A stretch of DNA of 64,000 bases from Dehalococcoidia bacterium (GTDB lineage Bacteria; Chloroflexota; Dehalococcoidia; Tepidiformales; Tepidiformaceae): contig JADYYG010000062.1 in NCBI GenBank assembly GCA_020853755.1, positions 186,001 to 250,000 of the forward strand, read 5' to 3'. Of this stretch, positions 7,922 through 15,761 are shown piece by piece. The position numbers were made by a program, and so were the translations under genes. Every line of letters begins with the position of its first letter. Position 1 is the stretch's first letter. A model generated the notes under the pieces. It had not been told where the DNA came from, made no database searches, and saw only the letters and a program-made list of their open reading frames with translations.

Positions 7922-10195
7922 ATGCCTGACACCTTGAATTGCCCCGGACTGAACGCACCACTCACCATCCGGCGCGACGCCGCCGGCGTTGCCCACATCG
8001 ACGCCGCCACCGAACACGATGCCTGGTTCGGCCAGGGCTTCGCGGCCGCGGCCGACCGTCTCTGGCAGATGGAATACGACCGGCGGCGAGCCGTCGGGCG
8101 CTGGTCCGAAGCGGCCGGCCCGGCCGGGCTCCCCGCCGACCGGATGGCGAAACGCCTCAACCTCGAAACAGCCGCGAAAGCGGACCTCGCAGTGATGGCG
8201 CCGGAGGTCCGGGCGATGTTCGAGGCATACGCCGAGGGCGTGAACGGTTGGCTCGCTTCGGGCCAGCCGTTGCCGCCGGAGTACGCGCTCACCGGCATCA
8301 CCCCGGAGCCGTGGGAGCCATGGCAGTCACTCGCGCTGTTCAAGATCCGGCACGTGCTGATGGGCCTGTGGCAGTGGAAAGTGGCCTGCGCGGCGCTGCT
8401 GGCGCGGGTTGGCCCGGACGCCTGGCGGCAACTCCAGTTCCTGCCGCCAGTCGGAAGCGCAACCATCCTGCCGCCGGGCGGCGCCATAGCCCGGCTCTAC
8501 AGCGACGCGAACGACGAAATCACGACCTGCGCCGAGCACCTCGGGTTCCTCTCCGAAATCGAAGCCGGGTCGAACTCGTGGGTGGTGAGCGGCACGCGGA
8601 CGACGACCGGAAAGCCAGTCCTCTGCAATGACTCGCACCGGGCGCTCGACGTTCCGAACGCCTACTGGCAGATCCATGTCTCGTGCCCGGCATTCAACGT
8701 CGCCGGGGCGACGTTCGGGGGCTTCCCCGGTTTCCCGCACTTCGGGTTCAACGGTTCCGTCGGCTGGAACATCACCCACACACAGGCCGACTACCAGGAC
8801 CTGTTCGTGGAGAAGTTCGAAGGCGACGGCGCGCGGTACCTGGCCGAGGACGGCTGGCAGCCCGCAGAGCGGCGCACTCACACCATCCACGTTCGCGGAG
8901 GAGCAAGCGAGACGATCGACACCTGGGCGACGCGGCACGGCCCGATCGTCCACGGGGCTCCGCGCAGCGGGAATGGCATCGCCTTGCGCTACAAGGCAGC
9001 TCTCGGCGGCAGGCGGCCCTTCGACGGCCTGCGCGCGATGGCCGTCGCCGGTGACATCGAGGCGCTCTTCGAGGCCCAGCGCACGTGGGTCGACCCGGTG
9101 AACAACTTCGTGGCCGCCGACACGAAGGGTAACATCGGCTACATGGTGCGCGGCGAACTGCCGATCCGCGCTTCGAAGGCGGGCAGGCGGCTCCCTGTGC
9201 CCGGCTGGACGGGCCAGCACGAATGGACCGGGACCGTCCCCTTCGAGCAGTTGCCGCGCGCCGTGAACCCGACCGAGGGGTTCTTCGCGACCGCGAACCA
9301 GCGCGTGATCGCCGGCGACGAGCCGTACATTAGCGCCTACTTCGCCTCACCGGCGCGAGCCGACCGGCTGGTCGAACTGCTCGGAGGCAACGCCACGCTG
9401 ACAGCGGAGCAGGTCGCGGGGTTCCAGGATGACCAGGTTTCGCGGCCGGCGCGAAGCTGGGGCGCCTTCCTCGCAAAGCACGGACCGTTCGACGGTGACG
9501 CGGAACGCGCGCGGGCAATACTCGCCGGCTTCGATGGCGACCTTCAGCCGGGCCGCGCCGAACCGGTGCTTTACGCGTACTTCCGCCGGGCAGTGATGCG
9601 CGAGCTTTTCGCGCCAGTGGTCGGCGAAGAGACGTGGTCCTGGCTGGTGACCGACCCGAACCCGGGTCTCGGGCGAATCGCCGCCGGGCTCGTCGCCGAA
9701 TACGTCGCCAGGCTGGACGACGGCATCGAGCCACCTGCCGGGCGCTCGTGGAATGCGGTGCTTCGCAGCGCGCTCGCGGCGGCATGGGCGCAGGCCACCG
9801 CGCTCGCCGGTCCGGACCCGGCGCGCTGGACGTGGGGGGCCGTGCACCACACCGGCAGCAAGCACCCACTGAGCGCGGTCTTCCCCGGCGCACGGCTTGA
9901 CCCGCCGGGAATCGCCATGGGCGGCGACGGCGACACGCTGAAGAACGCGGGCTACACCATGAGCGGCAAGAATGACTTCATCATCGCGGCCACCTCGGTC
10001 TACCGGCAGGTCGTCGATTTCGCCCGGCCGGATGACGCCTCGTTCATCGTCCCCGGCGGGACATCCGGCGACCCGGCGAGTCCGCACTTCGCCGACCAGC
10101 TCGAACGCTGGTCGAAGTGCGAACGCGTGCCGATGCACCGGCTGCCCGAGCAGGCGCGCGCCGCCGCGGTCAGCGAGCTTCGCCTCACACCCTGA
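7922..10195 (+). CDS. penicillin acylase family (Ntn) amidohydrolase, no signal peptide
   Basis: A 757-aa homologue of penicillin/acylhomoserine-lactone acylases. These are made as a precursor that self-cleaves before a catalytic Ser to give alpha and beta subunits. The cleavage-site motif AGSNSWVVSG is present with nucleophile Ser217. Downstream FGFNGSVGWNITHTQADY matches the beta-subunit region, and GGDGDTLKNAGY near the C-terminus is typical. Family members are often exported, but this protein begins directly with the alpha-subunit fold (MPDTLNCPGLNAPLTIRRDA) and has no signal peptide, so it is probably cytoplasmic. The upstream frame extension overlaps the previous gene and is rejected. 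Substrate unknown (N-acyl amide, lactone or peptide). Confidence 0.9.
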   Translation: MPDTLNCPGLNAPLTIRRDAAGVAHIDAATEHDAWFGQGFAAAADRLWQMEYDRRRAVGRWSEAAGPAGLPADRMAKRLNLETAAKADLAVMAPEVRAMFEAYAEGVNGWLASGQPLPPEYALTGITPEPWEPWQSLALFKIRHVLMGLWQWKVACAALLARVGPDAWRQLQFLPPVGSATILPPGGAIARLYSDANDEITTCAEHLGFLSEIEAGSNSWVVSGTRTTTGKPVLCNDSHRALDVPNAYWQIHVSCPAFNVAGATFGGFPGFPHFGFNGSVGWNITHTQADYQDLFVEKFEGDGARYLAEDGWQPAERRTHTIHVRGGASETIDTWATRHGPIVHGAPRSGNGIALRYKAALGGRRPFDGLRAMAVAGDIEALFEAQRTWVDPVNNFVAADTKGNIGYMVRGELPIRASKAGRRLPVPGWTGQHEWTGTVPFEQLPRAVNPTEGFFATANQRVIAGDEPYISAYFASPARADRLVELLGGNATLTAEQVAGFQDDQVSRPARSWGAFLAKHGPFDGDAERARAILAGFDGDLQPGRAEPVLYAYFRRAVMRELFAPVVGEETWSWLVTDPNPGLGRIAAGLVAEYVARLDDGIEPPAGRSWNAVLRSALAAAWAQATALAGPDPARWTWGAVHHTGSKHPLSAVFPGARLDPPGIAMGGDGDTLKNAGYTMSGKNDFIIAATSVYRQVVDFARPDDASFIVPGGTSGDPASPHFADQLERWSKCERVPMHRLPEQARAAAVSELRLTP

Positions 10196-10208
10196 CCCGC
10201 AGGGTCAG
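10192..10208. terminator. short palindrome embedding both convergent stop codons
   Basis: CTGACCC, loop GCA, GGGTCAG: a 7-bp perfect stem that contains the TGA stops of both converging genes. Probable compact bidirectional terminator, although no U-tract follows. Confidence 0.4.
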
Positions 10209-11302
10209 ACGTTGAAGAGGATGTTCAGGATGTCGCCGTCCTGGACGACGTAGGCCTTGCCTTCGGTGCGGAGCAGGCCCCGCTTCTTCGCTTCCGCTTC
10301 CGAGCCGCAGGCGACGAGGTCCTCGAAGCGGATGACTTCGGCACGGATGAAGCCGCGCTGGAGGTCACTGTGGATCTTGCCTGCGGCCACAGGCGCGGTG
10401 CTGCCGCGTTCCACCGTCCAGGCGCGGCATTCGTCAGGCCCGGCGGTGAGGAAGCTGATGAGGCCGAGCAGCGCGTAGCTCATGCGGATCGCGCCGGCCA
10501 TCCCGCTTTCGGTGACTCCCGCTGAGGCGCGGAATTCCTCGGCGTCGGCTTCGCTCAGTTCGTTCAGGTCCATCTCGAACTTGCCGCAGAAGACGGCGAC
10601 GTCCCGGCCTGGGCGGCGGAACTTCTCCTGGAAGCTGGCCTCGATGCTGCCGCGCTCCCCGAGCTGTCCCTCGCCGATGTTGATGACGAGCAGGAACGGC
10701 TTCGCGGTGAGGAACTGCGTGCCTTCGAGGAGGCGTGCGTCCTCTTCGGAGATGGTCTGCTCGCGGATGGGGGTCTCGGCTTCGAGCCCGGCCTTCAGGC
10801 GGCTCAGGAGGTCTTTCAGGCGCTGCATCTGGTCGCGTTCGCCGGCCTTCACGCTGCGCATCTCGGTTTCGAGACGTTGCAGCCGCCGCTCGATGATGGC
10901 CAGGTCGGCGAAGGAGAGTTCGAGGTCCATCGTCTCGATGTCGCGGGCCGGGTCGATGGTGACCTCGGGGTGCGGCACCGAATCGTCCTCAAAGGCGCGC
11001 ACGACGTGGATGAGGGCATCGGTGCGCGCGAGGTCGTTGATGAACTTGCCAGCCGGCCCTTCGCCCTTGCCGAAGCTTTCGCCGGCCGCCGGGAAGTCGA
11101 CGTACTGGATGGTGGCGTAGGTCGTCTTCTTTGGCTTGTAGATCTCGGCAAGCTTATCGACGCGCGCGTCCGGGACGTTGACGACGCCGACGTTGGGCTG
11201 GCTGGAGGAGCTGTAGGCGCCGACCTGGGCGCTGCCGCGAGTCACCGCGTTGAAGACAGTGGTCTTGCCTGAACGGGCGAGCCCGATGATGCCAAGTTGC
11301 AT
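10205..11302 (-). CDS. ychF: YchF/Obg-like P-loop NTPase (divergent)
   Basis: A 365-aa TRAFAC NTPase of the YchF group with a central coiled-coil (about residues 125-175) and a C-terminal TGS domain (about 280-365, ending VQDGDILNILFNV). The usual YchF P-loop, NVGKS, is replaced by ARSGKTT (residues 9-15). The expected DxxG-type G3 is DFPAAGE, and the G4-equivalent reads NIGE. The fold and length fit YchF, which acts at the ribosome or in stress responses, but nucleotide preference may differ. ATG 11302 is the clear start. It converges with the acylase gene. Confidence 0.85.
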   Translation of the reverse strand: MQLGIIGLARSGKTTVFNAVTRGSAQVGAYSSSSQPNVGVVNVPDARVDKLAEIYKPKKTTYATIQYVDFPAAGESFGKGEGPAGKFINDLARTDALIHVVRAFEDDSVPHPEVTIDPARDIETMDLELSFADLAIIERRLQRLETEMRSVKAGERDQMQRLKDLLSRLKAGLEAETPIREQTISEEDARLLEGTQFLTAKPFLLVINIGEGQLGERGSIEASFQEKFRRPGRDVAVFCGKFEMDLNELSEADAEEFRASAGVTESGMAGAIRMSYALLGLISFLTAGPDECRAWTVERGSTAPVAAGKIHSDLQRGFIRAEVIRFEDLVACGSEAEAKKRGLLRTEGKAYVVQDGDILNILFNV

Positions 11303-11403
11303 CCGTACAGGGTGCCCGCAGATTCGCCAACGGCCAACGGGATGGGTGATTTGTTGATTCCACCGAGCATTTCGCAGACTCCTAACTATTCACGATGCAT
11401 ATC

Positions 11404-11433
11404 TTGACGATAGATGCGGGCACTATCGAGAAT
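11404..11433 (+). promoter_or_regulatory. candidate promoter of first peptide-transport operon
   Basis: TTGACG, 18-bp spacer, GAGAAT. It would give a leader of about 45 bases before the ATG at 11486, which has an AGGGG-type ribosome binding site. Confidence 0.4.
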
Positions 11434-11485
11434 GCCGAATCCCTTCCGGGTGGAAGCCGATTTCGTGCCGGGGGGACGAGGGGAT

Positions 11486-12433
11486 ATGAGCCAGTACATC
11501 GCCAAGCGCGCGCTCGCGTCGCTCCTGGTTCTCTTCATCATCAGCATCATCGTGTTCCTCGCTGTGCGCGCCATCCCCGGCAGCGTCTGCACCATCGTCC
11601 TCCAGACGAACGACGTCGATAAGCAGCAGTGCGACGCCATCAACAAGGAACTGGGCATCGATAAGCCGGTGGTCACCCAGTACTTCGTCTACATGGGCAA
11701 CGTCCTCACGGGCGACTTCGGCAAGTCGTTGATCACGAAGAAAGACGTCTGGGAAGAGATGCGCGTCCGCATCCCGCTGACCATCGAACTGACCCTGCTC
11801 GCGACGTCGTTCGCGGTGGTGCTGGCTATCCCAATCGGGATCATCTCGGCGATGCGGCAGGACGGCGCGGCGGACTACGGCCTGCGCTTTCTGACCATCG
11901 GCTGGCTGAGTATCCCGTCCTTCTGGCTGGGAACGCTGCTCATCGTTTTCCCGGCGAAGTGGTGGCATTACTCGCCGCCGGTGGGCTACGTGGACATCTG
12001 GGAGGACCCGTTTAAGAACATCGAGCAGCTCTACATGCCGGCCTTCGCGCTGGGGCTTGCGTTGAGCGCGAGCCTCGCCCGGATCATGCGCTCGTCCATG
12101 CTCGAAGTGCTCCGCCAGGATTACATCCGGACAGCCCGGGCGAAAGGCCTGCGCGACGGCCTTATCGTCATCCGCCACGCGATGCGGAACGCGCTGATCC
12201 CGGTGGTCACACTGTTCGGCTTGCAGGTGGGCGTGCTCTTCGGCGGCACGGTCGTCCTCGAATCGATCTTCACCCTGCCGGGGCTCGGCGGGCTCACCCT
12301 GAGCGCCGTTCGCTTCAAGGACTACACGCAGGTGCAGGGGCTCGTGCTCCTGTTCGCGACGGTGCTCGTCCTCATCAACCTCGTGGTCGATCTGAGCTAT
12401 GCCTGGATCGACCCGCGGATCAGGTACTCGTAG
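11486..12433 (+). CDS. peptide/nickel ABC transporter permease, DppB type
   Basis: A 315-aa inner-membrane permease with about six transmembrane helices. The first helix (LLVLFIISIIVFLAVRAIPG) and the cytoplasmic EAA loop (RTARAKGLRDGLIVIRHA) are typical of DppB/OppB. It should form the channel for oligopeptides or similar solutes with the DppC-type partner. ATG 11486 has a GAGGGG ribosome binding site; upstream in-frame ATGs lack one and add a non-family extension. The stop overlaps the next gene's GTG by one base. No transporter ATPase is encoded nearby, so it must be supplied from elsewhere. Confidence 0.92.
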   Translation: MSQYIAKRALASLLVLFIISIIVFLAVRAIPGSVCTIVLQTNDVDKQQCDAINKELGIDKPVVTQYFVYMGNVLTGDFGKSLITKKDVWEEMRVRIPLTIELTLLATSFAVVLAIPIGIISAMRQDGAADYGLRFLTIGWLSIPSFWLGTLLIVFPAKWWHYSPPVGYVDIWEDPFKNIEQLYMPAFALGLALSASLARIMRSSMLEVLRQDYIRTARAKGLRDGLIVIRHAMRNALIPVVTLFGLQVGVLFGGTVVLESIFTLPGLGGLTLSAVRFKDYTQVQGLVLLFATVLVLINLVVDLSYAWIDPRIRYS

Positions 12434-13356
12434 TGGCTTCGATTGCAGGAACCCCGAATGTGATGGTCCCGCAGGACCTGCGGCGGCGGCCGGGCCTTGC
12501 CACGCGGGCGATGCGGCTCGTGCGGAAGAAGCCCGTCGGCGCCGCCTCCGGCCTCATCTGCATCCTGCTCATCCTCGTCGCAATCTTTGCGAGCCAGATC
12601 GCCCCGCATGCGGTGGATGCGGCGAAGTTCCCGCGGCTCAAGCCGCCGTCGTCCACATACCCGTTCGGCACGGACAATCTCTTCCGCGACCAGTTCAGCC
12701 GCATTCTCATCGGCAGCCGCATCTCTCTCGGCGTTGGTTTCGGGTCGGTGGCCGTGGGCACGGTGCTGGGGACGGCGCTCGGGCTGCTCGCTGGTTACAT
12801 CGGCGGCTGGGTAGACTTCGTGGTCGGGCGCCTGCTCGATGTGATGCTCGGCTTCCCGCCGCTTGTCGCCGCAATCTTCTTCCTCAGCATCTTCAAGCCG
12901 GATGGCGGCTACAACACGCGTTCGTTCCTGCTGATGTGCATCTCCATCGGCATCATCATCACGCCGACGACTGCCCGGATTGTGCGCGGTTCGGTACTTG
13001 GCGTGCGGGGGCTGCAATACATCGAAGCGGCCGAAAGCGTGGGCAACCGGCCGTTCCGGATCATGCTGCGGCACGTCCTGCCGAACGTTTTCGCGCCAAT
13101 CATCATTATCGCCAGCATCCAGATCGGGAACGCAATCCTGGCGGAGGCAGCGCTGAGCTTCCTCGGGCTCGGCATCCAGGACGCGGCGCACCCGTCGTGG
13201 GGTGGAATGCTCCAGGACACGCGCAACTGGTGGCAGTCCGCGTGGTGGACGGCCGTCATCCCAGGCCTCGCGATCAGCGTCGCAGTGCTCAGTTTCAACC
13301 TCTTCGGCGACGCACTCCGGGACATCCTGGATCCGCGCCTACGGCAATCGTCGTAA
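12433..13356 (+). CDS. peptide/nickel ABC transporter permease, DppC type
   Basis: A 307-aa inner-membrane permease, partner of the DppB-type gene it overlaps. The N-terminal segment LRRRPGLATRAMRLVRKKPV precedes the first helix. The periplasmic loop ends in FGTDNLFRDQFSRIL, and the EAA loop reads YIEAAESVGNRPFRIMLRHV, all typical of DppC/OppC. The GTG start shares a base with the upstream stop. The binding-protein gene follows 51 bp later, making a permease-permease-SBP operon order. Confidence 0.92.
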   Translation: MASIAGTPNVMVPQDLRRRPGLATRAMRLVRKKPVGAASGLICILLILVAIFASQIAPHAVDAAKFPRLKPPSSTYPFGTDNLFRDQFSRILIGSRISLGVGFGSVAVGTVLGTALGLLAGYIGGWVDFVVGRLLDVMLGFPPLVAAIFFLSIFKPDGGYNTRSFLLMCISIGIIITPTTARIVRGSVLGVRGLQYIEAAESVGNRPFRIMLRHVLPNVFAPIIIIASIQIGNAILAEAALSFLGLGIQDAAHPSWGGMLQDTRNWWQSAWWTAVIPGLAISVAVLSFNLFGDALRDILDPRLRQSS

Positions 13357-13407
13357 TAACATCGGAACATTGCGGCCCCACAGCCGCTTGTTACAGGGGG
13401 ACAGTCA

Positions 13408-15111
13408 ATGGAAGACCGCTCGAACTACTGGTTGCGCCGCAAACTCTCGCGGCGCTCCACCATCCGGGGCGCCGCCATCACTGGTGTCGGCGCCGGCGCC
13501 TTCGCCCTCGTCGGCTGTGGAGACGACGATGACGATGACAGCAGCAGCAACGGCAACAACCAGGGCCTGCTGCCCACCGTGGCTGCTTCGCCGACGGTCG
13601 CGAAGCAACCCAAGCCCGGCGGGGCGTTCAGCTTCCAGATGCCGAACATCCCGAACACGCTGGACCCGTACACGGTTACCTCGTTCCAGACGGCGTACCT
13701 GAACGGCCTGAGCTACAGCAAGATGCTGCGCTTCAAGGCCGGCACACCTGATGTGGCCCCGGCCGACAACACGATGGAGCCGGACATCGCCCAGAAGATG
13801 CCGGAACAGCCGGATGAACTGACTTACGTGTTCAAGTTGAAGCCGAACGTGAAGTTCCACAACGGCCGCCAACTGACCTCGGAAGACATCCGCTACGCCT
13901 ACGACCGCTACCTGAACTACGACAAGTCAGTCCACAAGACGGGCCTCAGCTTCATCGACAAGATGGAGATGCCGGACCCGGCCACGTTCAAGATCACAAC
14001 CAAGGTTCCGTACGCGGACACGACCTTCTATCTGGGCGGCAACATCGGCAGCTGGATTGGGCCGAAGGAGCACGCCGAATCACCCGAAGCGACGACGAAA
14101 ATGCTTGGGTCGGGGCCGTTCATCCACACGAGCACCGAGGCAAACGTCTCGATGTCGTTCAAGAAGAACCCGGACTACTTCGACAAGCCGTACCCGTACT
14201 TCGAAGAGGTGAAGGTGTTCGGCGTTTCGGATCTCGCCAAGCGCGTGGCCGACTTCGCTTCGAAGCAGGTCAACCTGACCTGGCTGTTCCTTCCCGAACC
14301 GCGCGACCAGTTGCTCAAGCAGCGGCCGGACGCGCAGAAGGAAGAGACGCAGGGCATCGGCGGGTACATCTACCTGCGCACCGACAAGCCGCCGTTCAAC
14401 GACAAGCGCGTCCGCCAGGCCATTTCGATGGGCATCAACCGCAAGGCGATCCGCGATGCCATCACGAAGGGCGAGGGTGTACCGGACCAGCTCTACTTCG
14501 TCGGCTATCCCTTCGCCCGCCAGGTGAAGGACCTGCCGCAGGCGAAGTACTGGGACTACAACGTGGCCGAAGCGAAGAAGCTCATGGCTGCGGCGATCGG
14601 CGAGGGCAAGACCATCGACACGACCTGGAGCCACGCCGACATCACGGCGTACGGCCAGGAGTACCTCGACACGGCCACGCTCGCGCAGTCGCAGCTCAAG
14701 GACATCGGCCTGAACATCACCGATAACTCGCAGCCGTACACCACCAGCTACCTGAAGACCACCTACCAGGGCGACTACGAAGGCATGGGCCACAGCCCGC
14801 GCGCCGTCGCCTACTGGATGGACTACGTGACAGAGCGCTTCACGATGAAGCCGAAGCGCGGCCGCATCAACCTCTCCTACGTGAAGGACGACAAGCTGGA
14901 AGCGCTGATGGACAAGCAGCGCAGCCAGCTGAAGATGGAGGAGCGGCTCCAGACAGTCCGCCAGATCGAGGAACTCGTCGCCGAAGAGCAGTACGAGATC
15001 TACTTCTCGACCGACACCCGGACGTACTTCTGGGACAAGGACATCACGAACTACCGCCCGACGGCGTGGTTCCCGTACACCCACATCATGAAGACCTGGC
15101 GCGACGCCTAG
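13408..15111 (+). CDS. ABC transporter substrate-binding lipoprotein (family 5), Tat-type signal
   Basis: A 567-aa solute-binding protein for the preceding permeases. The N-terminus has a twin-arginine region (KLSRRSTIRG, 13-21), a hydrophobic core and the lipobox LVGC with lipidated Cys37, followed by a run of Asp residues that keeps the linker flexible and acidic. SBP family 5 hallmarks include FKLKPNVKFHNGRQLTSED and FNDKRVRQAISMGINRKAI. The first residues contain NYWLRR, which recurs in the orphan binding protein at 33452. ATG 13408 has a GGGGGA ribosome binding site. A strong intrinsic terminator follows. Ligand probably an oligopeptide; not provable from sequence. Confidence 0.92.
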   Translation: MEDRSNYWLRRKLSRRSTIRGAAITGVGAGAFALVGCGDDDDDDSSSNGNNQGLLPTVAASPTVAKQPKPGGAFSFQMPNIPNTLDPYTVTSFQTAYLNGLSYSKMLRFKAGTPDVAPADNTMEPDIAQKMPEQPDELTYVFKLKPNVKFHNGRQLTSEDIRYAYDRYLNYDKSVHKTGLSFIDKMEMPDPATFKITTKVPYADTTFYLGGNIGSWIGPKEHAESPEATTKMLGSGPFIHTSTEANVSMSFKKNPDYFDKPYPYFEEVKVFGVSDLAKRVADFASKQVNLTWLFLPEPRDQLLKQRPDAQKEETQGIGGYIYLRTDKPPFNDKRVRQAISMGINRKAIRDAITKGEGVPDQLYFVGYPFARQVKDLPQAKYWDYNVAEAKKLMAAAIGEGKTIDTTWSHADITAYGQEYLDTATLAQSQLKDIGLNITDNSQPYTTSYLKTTYQGDYEGMGHSPRAVAYWMDYVTERFTMKPKRGRINLSYVKDDKLEALMDKQRSQLKMEERLQTVRQIEELVAEEQYEIYFSTDTRTYFWDKDITNYRPTAWFPYTHIMKTWRDA

Positions 15112-15155
15112 CGCGAGGCCACCACGGCGGGGAAACCCGCATCGCACTGCAGTCG

Positions 15156-15186
15156 AAAGGCCCCGGACTCCGGGGCCTTTCTGTTT
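15156..15186 (+). terminator. rho-independent terminator of first peptide-transport operon
   Basis: 11-bp perfect stem AAAGGCCCCGG / CCGGGGCCTTT with a 3-base loop (ACT), followed by CTGTTT. It lies 45 bp after the binding-protein stop. Confidence 0.85.
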
Positions 15187-15196
15187 GGTTCGAGTG

Positions 15197-15727
15197 TTAG
15201 CTGAGGAGGCGCCTGGGCATGGCGCCCTCGAGTTCGAGCAGCGCGGACTTCATCGCCAGCCCGCCGCCGAAGCCATGCAGCGAGCCGTCCGAAGCGACTA
15301 CCCGGTGGCAGGGGAGCCAGAGCGGCACGGGATTCGCGCCAACGGCCGCGCCGATGGCCCGTGGGGCATGCGCTTCGCCAACGTAGCGTGCAAGCCAGCC
15401 GTAGCTGCGGGTCTCGCCGCGCGGGATGTCACGCAGGGCGAGCCAGATCTTGCGCTGGAGCGGTGTGCACTCCGGCAGGTCAACCGGGAACTCCTCGATC
15501 GGCGCAGGTTGGCCAGCGGCGTAGGCGCGGAGCAGCGCGAGGGCCTGCTCCTTCAGCGGATGCTGGCCCGGGCGGGCGCCGGCCGCCCGCAGTTCGCCCA
15601 TGCAGGCGTCTTCACGGCGGTGGAAGAGCGTGGCGTAGCGGAGTCCGCGCTCACTCAGGGCAACGCCCGCCCAGCCCAGGGCGGTATCGGTGACGGCCGC
15701 AACCAACCGTTCTGGCTCGGTTCTCAT
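15197..15727 (-). CDS. ogt: methylated-DNA--protein-cysteine S-methyltransferase
   Basis: A 176-aa suicide repair protein that removes alkyl groups from O6-alkylguanine onto its own Cys. The active-site motif PCHRVV is intact, preceded by GANPVPLWL, and the helix-turn-helix region reads ALRDIPRGETRSYGWLARYV. The start at 15727 (ATG) gives a normal-length N-terminal domain. It lies downstream of, and on the same strand as, the MoxR/DUF58/TgpA-like operon, 34 bp after it, and could be co-transcribed, although a DNA-repair role there is not obvious. Confidence 0.95.
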   Translation of the reverse strand: MRTEPERLVAAVTDTALGWAGVALSERGLRYATLFHRREDACMGELRAAGARPGQHPLKEQALALLRAYAAGQPAPIEEFPVDLPECTPLQRKIWLALRDIPRGETRSYGWLARYVGEAHAPRAIGAAVGANPVPLWLPCHRVVASDGSLHGFGGGLAMKSALLELEGAMPRRLLS

Positions 15728-15761
15728 ACCCGGTCAACGCGCGTGCTGGCCACGGGTAACG

